A stretch of 29,574 nt of DNA. Origin: UBA9337 sp038331135 (GTDB taxonomy: Bacteria; Patescibacteriota; Minisyncoccia; Moranbacterales; UBA9337). Below, piece after piece: positions 13,992 through 19,231 of this stretch (within the stretch, counting starts at the first letter, position 1; each line of letters starts with the position of its first letter). The stretch lies in the NCBI GenBank assembly GCA_038331135.1, contig JBBQOS010000006.1, positions 1 through 29,574 of the forward strand. The letters are read 5' to 3'. A program made the translations under genes and the position numbers. The notes below the pieces were generated by a model. The model made no database searches. It worked only from the letters and a program-made list of their open reading frames with translations, and was not told the origin of the DNA.

Positions 13992-15410
13992 TTAAAATTG
14001 GCTCAAAAACCAAAAAACTTGTCCGAAAGAAAGACTGGCGTCACCACGGGAAATATTCCTGCTGAGATAAATATTTTTTGATGCAAAATAATCAGAGATT
14101 GTTTTGTTATTAGTAATGCCACCTCCAGCAAACTTTTGACTTTTGACTTTTGACTTTTGACTTATTTCCCAAAGACCTTGGGCGAGGTATAGTTGAGCAG
14201 TGGCGGCCAATCTTTTTTTATCTGAGTATTTTCCGCCAGAGGCGGATCCGCCTAGCGCGGATAATAGGTATTTAAATAGGTATGTGGTGTCTAGAATTAA
14301 TTTTGAATCAATTTCAAGTGTTGAATTTTCTAATGATTGATTGTCGTTTTTTATTTCTATAATTTTTGGTTTTAAATCAGAGTAGGGAGTGGTGGAATTT
14401 TTTTCCAATAAAGCTATCGCTTCATGCTTGTATTTTCTTTCATTTCCGCAAAAACCAAGAAGCAATGAAACAGCATCTAGGACTCTTCCAGCGCTGGAAG
14501 TTTCGACGCAATTAAAATTTTGTTCCAGTTGATTGTAGAGAAGTTCGAATTCATTTTTAGAATAATATTTTTTTACAAAACTATAAATAAATTCTTTTTT
14601 CTGTTTTTTGTTTGCTCTCTCTCCTGTCTGGAGTGTCAGACATCCCCTCCTAGCGGGCGAGGAGGCGGAAATTTTATTTAAAATTGAAATTAACATTCTG
14701 GCAGGTTCTTCAATGGCTAGTTCTCCGCCAATCATTGTTTGATTTTCCAGACTGCCGATCCTTTCTATAATTTTTAATTTTTCATTTTTAATTTTTAATT
14801 CAAAAACCTCTCCACCCCAAATGTTTTCATCTTCTCCATATCCTGTGCCGTCCATGGCAATTCCATAAATAGTAGTGGGTAGTTGGTCAGTAAAGATTTT
14901 TGAGGTTTTATTTAATAACCCTCTCTCAGTCTCCCTATCGAGAAGAGGGAGAGGTAAAAGGGATTCTCCAATGGCGGAGAAAATGTGGGCGTTGTGATGT
15001 TGGACGGAGATATGTTTGGTTTTTCCGTCAAAGGCGGATCCGCCTTTGGCGGAAAATTTTTTAGCTAATTCTTTTCCCCACAAAGTAGTTTTCATCAAGG
15101 GATGTAAATCGGTAATGATTACATCAGGTTTAATCTTTTCTTTTTTGAGGAAAGTTAAAACAGATTTTTTAAATTTAATAAAATTTTTTTCAACCAAGAG
15201 ATCGCCAAAATCTTGGGAGAAATAAATTAACCCCCCTCTAGCTCCCCCCTTTAAAAGGGGGGATGAATAGTACAGTTCCTCTTTTAATGGTGAAGATGGG
15301 TGAGAATAATTTATGTATATAGAAAAATTTCCAGCCGATTCAGCGCCTAGAGCTAGAACTATCTTCTTATATTTAGATGGAAAATTAAATGTTTGCATAG
15401 AATTAATCAT
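13992..15410 (-). CDS. hypF: HypF C-terminal (Kae1-like) domain protein, carbamoyltransferase
   Basis: This 472-residue protein matches only the Kae1-like C-terminal half of HypF, which passes the carbamoyl group to the HypE cysteine. Seen motifs are VLALGAESAGNFSI (about 18-31), FSQDFGDL, DLHPLMKTT, the metal-binding VQHHNAH (His138, 139, 142), AMDGTGYGEDENIWGGE (185-201), EEPARML, SSAGRVLDAVSLLLGF and, near the end, GDASLSFGQ. The acylphosphatase, zinc-finger and YrdC-like domains that make carbamoyl-adenylate in canonical HypF (about 750 residues) are absent and not adjacent. Five palindromic repeats and two microrepeats are read in frame and inflate the domain. It is the only hyp gene on the minus strand, and no stop interrupts it. 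It could be one half of a split HypF or a decaying gene. Confidence 0.85.
   Translation of the reverse strand: MINSMQTFNFPSKYKKIVLALGAESAGNFSIYINYSHPSSPLKEELYYSSPLLKGGARGGLIYFSQDFGDLLVEKNFIKFKKSVLTFLKKEKIKPDVIITDLHPLMKTTLWGKELAKKFSAKGGSAFDGKTKHISVQHHNAHIFSAIGESLLPLPLLDRETERGLLNKTSKIFTDQLPTTIYGIAMDGTGYGEDENIWGGEVFELKIKNEKLKIIERIGSLENQTMIGGELAIEEPARMLISILNKISASSPARRGCLTLQTGERANKKQKKEFIYSFVKKYYSKNEFELLYNQLEQNFNCVETSSAGRVLDAVSLLLGFCGNERKYKHEAIALLEKNSTTPYSDLKPKIIEIKNDNQSLENSTLEIDSKLILDTTYLFKYLLSALGGSASGGKYSDKKRLAATAQLYLAQGLWEISQKSKVKSQKFAGGGITNNKTISDYFASKNIYLSRNISRGDASLSFGQVFWFLSQF
14133..14164. repeat. Seven-base tandem repeat inside hypF
   Basis: Four CTTTTGA units follow each other. On the coding strand they give a seven-residue pattern (SQKSKVK SQKF). 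This is a slippage-type microrepeat that keeps frame only in multiples of three units. Confidence 0.75.
14231..14260. repeat. Palindromic element inside hypF with AGGCGGATCCGCCT core
   Basis: A 14-base perfect palindrome core is flanked by TCCGC and GCGGA. It shares the core with the copy at 15029-15058. It is read in frame as ALGGSASGGK (residues about 384-394). Confidence 0.8.
14615..14670. repeat. Two-hairpin palindromic element inside hypF
   Basis: TGTCTG/CAGACA forms one small hairpin and CCTCC/GGAGG a second. The block is G/C-rich in an AT-rich gene and is translated as residues about 248-266 (SASSPARRGCLTLQTGERA), between conserved HypF segments. Confidence 0.65.
14768..14802. repeat. 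AATTTTTA-type tandem microrepeat inside hypF
   Basis: Short TTTTTAATTTTT units resemble the repeats common in the spacers of this window. They are translated as LKIKNEKLKII (about residues 205-215). Confidence 0.6.
14914..14963. repeat. C-rich/G-rich palindromic element inside hypF
   Basis: AACCCTCTCTCAGTCTCCCT and GAGGGAGAGG arms form a hairpin related to the dispersed family at 171-226. It is read in frame as residues about 150-166 (SLLPLPLLDRETERGLL), just after the VQHHNAH metal motif. Confidence 0.7.
15029..15058. repeat. Near-perfect 30-base palindrome inside hypF
   Basis: TCCGTCAAAGGCGGATCC pairs with the following complement with a single wobble position. It shares the AGGCGGATCCGCCT core with 14231-14260 and is translated in the same frame (GGSA). 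It gives residues about 119-129, just before VQHHNAH. Confidence 0.85.
15229..15268. repeat. C-rich/G-rich palindromic element inside hypF (third type)
   Basis: AACCCCCCTCTAGCTCCCCC pairs with a following AAAAGGGGGG arm. It is closely related to the intergenic copy at 171-226. It is translated as YYSSPLLKGGARGGL (residues about 47-61). Confidence 0.8.
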
Positions 15411-15598
15411 ATTAACTATTCTAACATATTAACATTTTAGCATAAAAGGCAGATTTGAGATGTATGATTTAAGATTTAAAAATGGAATGTTGAATAAAAT
15501 TTTTAAACCTTTACAAAAAAGCTAGAAGTTGTAAACTTTAAGTGTGAAAGTAAGAGGCGGTTCTTTTTATTAAACAAATCAAGAAAGAGAGGTGATTT

Positions 15599-16171
15599 AT
15601 GAGTATGATGATAAAAGATATGGATTACTTTTCGAAAAATATTTTGCTCAAAGAAGCTTCTTTTTTAAGAAGAATTTATGCCGCTTTATTTTTTTGCAAA
15701 AACAAAACGGCAATAATTGATAAGGCTTGTGAAGTAGAAGAGTTTGTAAAATATTTTTTGACTTATAATTCTTCAAAGTGGATAGCAGATTTGAGATTTT
15801 GTACGGAGGAGTGTGATTTTATAGTCAGATTCCCTTGGCAAATAATAGATCATAATTATAATCTTTCAACAAGCGAAAAAGTTGTGATCTTAATGAGCGC
15901 AGATTCAAGCATACTTGCTTGTAAGCTTATAATAGACAAACTTATAGATGTTTTCTGGAGAGAGTTTTGCGGGTGTGGCGTCAGGGAATGCAATATTGGT
16001 AAAATACCCAAAGAGATTCTTTACTTGGAGCGAGGAGGGGTAAAGTATATACCGCGGTGGTATATAGGGGTAAGAGCTTTTTTGGAAAGGCTCAAATTTG
16101 GATGTAATTCCCTTCTTTCTTGGCTCGAAGCTGAAAAATATTTTTTGGACCGAGGCTTCCAGTTCGTTTAA
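15599..16171 (+). CDS. Unknown 190-residue protein upstream of the hydrogenase genes
   Basis: I do not recognise the family. A good ribosome site (AGAGAGGTG at 15586-15594) precedes ATG 15599. The protein looks soluble and mixed alpha/beta. It is fairly rich in cysteine, with nine spread through the chain, including FCTEEC (near 68-73) and a cluster FCGCGVREC (near 122-130) that could bind a metal. No signal peptide or clear membrane helix is evident. A terminator follows at 16190, so it appears to be its own transcription unit just before the hydrogenase subunit genes and divergent from hypF. A role in the hydrogenase island is suggested only by position and cysteines. Confidence 0.65.
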   Translation: MSMMIKDMDYFSKNILLKEASFLRRIYAALFFCKNKTAIIDKACEVEEFVKYFLTYNSSKWIADLRFCTEECDFIVRFPWQIIDHNYNLSTSEKVVILMSADSSILACKLIIDKLIDVFWREFCGCGVRECNIGKIPKEILYLERGGVKYIPRWYIGVRAFLERLKFGCNSLLSWLEAEKYFLDRGFQFV

Positions 16172-16189
16172 ACTAGCAGTTTGTTTGGA

Positions 16190-16222
16190 AGGGCTTTCGA
16201 TGTTTATCGAGAGCCCTCTTTT
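16190..16222 (+). terminator. Rho-independent terminator after the unknown 190-residue gene
   Basis: AGGGCTTTCGA (16190-16200) and TCGAGAGCCCT (16207-16217) form an 11-pair stem with one wobble and a six-base loop, followed by CTTTT. Confidence 0.8.
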
Positions 16223-16316
16223 AAATTACAAAATCAGTTACAAATTGAGCTGTTTATCAATTATGAAAAATATGTTAAAATTTAAAAGCGATAAAATAAA
16301 TTAAACTTTTTAAAAA

Positions 16317-17126
16317 ATGGAAAATAAAAACAAATTAGCAGAAGAAGAAACAAATAATAATATAAAAGCAAATAAACCAAAAATTGCGATTGTCGCTCTT
16401 ACTTCTTGTGAGGGGTGTCAGTTTGCGCTTTTAGATTTGGGAGAGAAATTTTTTGAAATAGTAGAAAAAGTCGAAATGATTGATTGGGGAATGATAGAGG
16501 ATGAAGAAGACTCGGGAGTAGAGCTCGATATTGCCATTGTTGAAGGTTCGCCGATAACCGAAGAAAATGTTAAAACTTTAAAAAAACTTAGAGCACGCAG
16601 TAAACTTTTGGTAGTATTGGGTAATTGTGCGGCGATGGGTGGGGTGCCAGAAATTAAAAATTATCAAGAAGGAAAAAATACCATTAAACACGTTTATAAA
16701 TATATTCAAGGAATTGAAAATGTGGAAATAAAAGAAGTAGATAATTTTGTAAAAGTAGATTTTGTTTTTCCGGGGTGTCCAATTACTGGTGAAGAATTTC
16801 TTAAATATTTTCCAACTTTATTGGAAGGAAAAATTCCCAATAGAGTTGATCAGCCCGTTTGTGTCGAATGTAAAGCCAAAGGAAATAGGTGTCTGCTTTT
16901 AGATAATAAGCCTTGCTTTGGGCCGATGATTCAAGGAGGCTGTGACGCGGTTTGCCCAAGCTCTAGGATGATGTGCCAAGGTTGTCGAGGTCTCAGACCC
17001 AAGGGCAATGTTAAAGCTATGCGTGCCACTTTAAAAAAAATGATGACCGATGAAGAATTCGAAAATGTGACGGAAATTTTTGGGCTTCGTGATGATATTA
17101 ATGAGAGAGAAAGAGGACTTCAATAA
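16317..17126 (+). CDS. [NiFe]-hydrogenase small subunit (group 3b delta-like)
   Basis: This is the electron-relay subunit that docks on the catalytic large subunit. The 269-residue protein has ALTSCEGCQFALLD (Cys31, Cys34), LGNCAAMGG (Cys104) and FPGCPITGEE (Cys154) as proximal [4Fe-4S] ligands. A second set VCVECKAKGNRC, PCFGPMIQGGCDAVC and CQGCRG (Cys182, 185, 192, 200, 209, 213, 220, 223) gives enough ligands for two more clusters. The ALTSCEGCQ start and the VCVEC / GGCD arrangement resemble the delta subunit of archaeal sulfhydrogenases (group 3b). There is no Tat signal, so it is cytoplasmic. The N-terminal 20 residues are a charged, Asn-rich extension. The large subunit gene follows after 89 bases. 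The beta and gamma subunits expected in a group 3b complex are not nearby. Confidence 0.92.
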   Translation: MENKNKLAEEETNNNIKANKPKIAIVALTSCEGCQFALLDLGEKFFEIVEKVEMIDWGMIEDEEDSGVELDIAIVEGSPITEENVKTLKKLRARSKLLVVLGNCAAMGGVPEIKNYQEGKNTIKHVYKYIQGIENVEIKEVDNFVKVDFVFPGCPITGEEFLKYFPTLLEGKIPNRVDQPVCVECKAKGNRCLLLDNKPCFGPMIQGGCDAVCPSSRMMCQGCRGLRPKGNVKAMRATLKKMMTDEEFENVTEIFGLRDDINERERGLQ

Positions 17127-17215
17127 ATGATACAAAGGATGTAAATACACAAATATATAAATTATTGAAATCTAAATATTTTTCTTAAATCTTAAATCAT
17201 AAATCTTTTAAAGCA

Positions 17216-18478
17216 ATGAATATTAAAATCAATCATATAAACAAAATGGAAGGGCATGCTGGCTTTATGGCTAGCGTCCTTAAGGGCGATGTAAAGAGTG
17301 CTAAGCTTGAAATTAAAGAGGGGATTCGCTTAATTGAAGGGATTCTCATCGGTAGACATTATAAAGATGTGCCGGTAATTGTGCAAAGAATTTGCGGGAT
17401 TTGTCCAGTGGTCCATAATCTTACTGCGATTAAAGCTCTAGAAAAAGCAATGGGCATAAAAATTTCCCCAGAAACAAAAAATCTTAGAAAACTTTTGGAA
17501 TGGGGGCAGATAGTTCATTCGCACGCTTTGCACCTGTTCTTTTTGTCTTTGGCTGATTTGCTAGATATAGATAATGACTTAAAAGTGGTAGAAAAATATC
17601 CCAAAGAAACTAAAATGGCTATACGAATAAGAGAATTTGGAATGGAAATCGTAAAAGTTATCGGAGGAAGAGTTATCCATCCGCTAACCAACGAAGTAGG
17701 AGGATTTAAAAAAGTTCCCACTAAAGATGAAATTAAGAAATTAATTGAGCAGGGCTATCAAGCGTTAGAAACAGCTGAAAAATTGGGAGCCTTTTTTGCT
17801 CAGTTTAAATTTCCTGATTTTGAGAGAGAGACTGAATATGTTTGTTTAAATAGTGGTAACGATTACTCAATTTATGAGGGTGATGTTATTTCCAATAAAG
17901 GTTTACATATCCCTGTAGAAAAATTTGAAAATAATTTTAATGAATTGCAAAAACCCAAGGAGGTCATAAAAAGAGTGGAGATTAAAAGTAGAAATGTTTA
18001 TATGGTCGGGGCTATTGCAAGAGTGAATAATAATCCAGGGCGACTAATGCCAAGAGCGGAAGTATATTTCGAATCATTGGGCTACAAATTGCCAGATTAC
18101 AATCCTTTCCATAATGTTATTTATCAAATGGTGGAAGTTATCCATGCAATTGAAGAATCTATAGTTACATTAAAACTTTTAGAAAACACAAACTTGGAGG
18201 GTGCATTAACGGGAGAATATAAAGTCAAAGAGGGTGTAGGAGTTGCAGCTGTAGAAGCTCCGCGCGGAACACTCTACTATCATATAGATTTGGATCACAA
18301 TGGTTATGTAAAAAATGCTAATATAATTACCCCAACCGCCCAATCGCTTTCACATTTAGAACATGATATTGCTCTTTATTTGCAAGATATCAAAGATTTA
18401 CCAGAAGAAAAAAGAACTCAGAAATTAAGAGGTTTTATTCGAGCTTATGATCCATGTATTTCGTGTGCAGTGCATTAA
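17216..18478 (+). CDS. [NiFe]-hydrogenase large (catalytic) subunit, group 3b alpha-like
   Basis: This subunit holds the Ni-Fe(CN)2CO active site that splits or makes H2. The 420-residue protein begins with INHINKMEGHAGF, carries the N-terminal nickel motif RICGICPVVH (Cys60, Cys63) and the C-terminal motif DPCISCAVH (Cys414, Cys417, His420). The chain stops at His420, so the C-terminal peptide removed by a maturation endopeptidase in most hydrogenases is missing. That peptide is short in group 3b enzymes but normally present. The stop codon is followed two bases later by the left inverted repeat of the GxxExxY cassette. All four nickel ligands are present, so the enzyme is probably catalytic. 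The NuoD homologue of complex I lacks these cysteines and is excluded. Confidence 0.94.
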   Translation: MNIKINHINKMEGHAGFMASVLKGDVKSAKLEIKEGIRLIEGILIGRHYKDVPVIVQRICGICPVVHNLTAIKALEKAMGIKISPETKNLRKLLEWGQIVHSHALHLFFLSLADLLDIDNDLKVVEKYPKETKMAIRIREFGMEIVKVIGGRVIHPLTNEVGGFKKVPTKDEIKKLIEQGYQALETAEKLGAFFAQFKFPDFERETEYVCLNSGNDYSIYEGDVISNKGLHIPVEKFENNFNELQKPKEVIKRVEIKSRNVYMVGAIARVNNNPGRLMPRAEVYFESLGYKLPDYNPFHNVIYQMVEVIHAIEESIVTLKLLENTNLEGALTGEYKVKEGVGVAAVEAPRGTLYYHIDLDHNGYVKNANIITPTAQSLSHLEHDIALYLQDIKDLPEEKRTQKLRGFIRAYDPCISCAVH

Positions 18479-18480
18479 GA

Positions 18481-18512
18481 TATAAATTACAAATCGACAC
18501 TAATTTTTTCAC
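18481..18512. repeat. Left inverted repeat of the GxxExxY cassette
   Basis: TATAAATTACAAATCGACAC followed by TAATTTTTTCAC is matched, in inverted orientation, by 18824-18854, with three substitutions and one T-run length change over about 32 bases. Confidence 0.75.
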
Positions 18513-18542
18513 CAATAATCATAAAAATAATTTAAATGAATT

Positions 18543-18806
18543 ATGGCTGAATTAATTTATCCAAGTTTAAGTAAGGAACAACGCCCTGTTAGATTTTATT
18601 ATAAAGGTGAAAAATTGGGAATTTATTATTTGGATTTTTTAATCGAAGATAAAATTATTCTTGAAATTAAAAATTCATCAAAGTTTTATCCTAGAGGCAT
18701 TAAACAGGCCTTGGGATATTTAAAGGCAAAAAATATTGAGTTGGGTATTTCAGCTTGTTTTGGTAAAAATGGTTTAATTTATAAAAGAATTTTTAAAGGT
18801 AATTAA
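18543..18806 (+). CDS. GxxExxY-family protein, N-terminally short (PD-(D/E)XK-like)
   Basis: This 87-residue protein matches the C-terminal two thirds of the GxxExxY family: YKGEKLGIYYLDFLIEDKII, LEIKN, then AIKQALGYLK-like residues (IKQALGYLKAKNIELG). The D-x9-ExK pattern (Asp32, Glu42, Lys44 approximately) is the PD-(D/E)XK nuclease core. The first part, including the GxxExxY motif after which the family is named, is missing and cannot be found upstream. So it is either a short variant or a truncated remnant; usual length is about 120-130 residues. The gene lies between two imperfect inverted repeats and between the hydrogenase large subunit and hypA, which suggests a mobile cassette. Family function is not established. 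Confidence 0.8.
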   Translation: MAELIYPSLSKEQRPVRFYYKGEKLGIYYLDFLIEDKIILEIKNSSKFYPRGIKQALGYLKAKNIELGISACFGKNGLIYKRIFKGN

Positions 18807-18823
18807 TTTATTCGTGTCGATTC

Positions 18824-18854
18824 GTGAAAAATTCGTGTCGATTTGCGATTTATA
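18824..18854. repeat. Right inverted repeat of the GxxExxY cassette
   Basis: GTGAAAAATTCGTGTCGATT followed by TGCGATTTATA is the inverted partner of 18481-18512. A second partial unit (TTCGTGTCGATTCGTG at 18811-18826) overlaps its left side, so ATTCGTGTCGATT is present twice here. It ends six bases before the hypA start codon. Confidence 0.75.
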
Positions 18855-18859
18855 TAATC

Positions 18860-19129
18860 ATGCATGATTTCATACTAGCCAAAGAGATAGTTGATAAAGT
18901 TTTAGAAATTGCTAGGGAAAATAAATTAGAAAAGATTTCTCAGGTAGTTTTAGAATTGGGAACTGTGTCTCTGGCACACGATGAATTCGAAGAGCATACT
19001 GAAGACATTAGTGAAGATAATTTAAGATTTGGGATGGAAGAAATTTTAAAGCAATCTGGCTTCAGCAATATTGATTTTAAAATTAGTAAAGTAAACGGGG
19101 ATAATTGGAAATTGGTCAGCATATCCTGA
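18860..19129 (+). CDS. hypA: HypA-like nickel insertion protein lacking the zinc domain
   Basis: HypA delivers nickel to the large subunit, usually with the GTPase HypB. The 89-residue protein starts MHDFILAKEIVDKVLEIAREN, preserving Met1-His2 and the following acidic residue that form the nickel site, then VVLELGTVSLAHDEF and EDISEDNLRFGMEEIL like the core of archaeal HypA. The region that should hold the paired CxxC zinc motifs is absent. The core strands IDFKISKV and NWKLVSI are joined directly, and there is no cysteine at all. ATG 18860 is chosen because it gives the obligatory MH start; an upstream GTG at 18824 lies in the inverted repeat. hypB is not in the window. It is followed by a terminator. 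Confidence 0.8.
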   Translation: MHDFILAKEIVDKVLEIARENKLEKISQVVLELGTVSLAHDEFEEHTEDISEDNLRFGMEEILKQSGFSNIDFKISKVNGDNWKLVSIS

Positions 19130-19152
19130 AGCGAAGATTATTTATTGTTGAT

Positions 19153-19190
19153 AAAAAACATCTCACTAGCGTGGATGTTTTTTGTTTTAA
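19153..19190. terminator. Bidirectional terminator between hypA and the convergent PP2C-like gene
   Basis: AAAAAACATC (19153-19162) and GATGTTTTTT (19174-19183) form a perfect ten-pair stem, extended by CAC/GTG inside, with TGTTTT on the right and A-rich sequence on the left. It can serve both converging transcripts. Confidence 0.8.
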
Positions 19191-19231
19191 GAGACCATGC
19201 CACTGATTGTGAATTTAGTCTCTCTGTGAAG

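Noticed and set aside
13992..15410. hypF as a pseudogene
   Set aside because: Despite many inserted repeats there is no stop or frameshift, and the metal and nucleotide motifs of the domain are intact, so it is kept as a coding gene.
16098..16304. 68-codon frame overlapping the end of the unknown 190-residue gene
   Set aside because: It is read through a clear terminator hairpin and lacks a ribosome site.
16317..18478. Complex I NuoB/NuoD-like subunits instead of hydrogenase
   Set aside because: Both nickel-binding motifs (RICGIC and DPCISC) and a hyp gene set are present, which complex I lacks.
18811..18854. Possible CRISPR or tandem array from the repeated ATTCGTGTCGATT
   Set aside because: Only two partial units without spacers of regular length, and no cas genes in the window.
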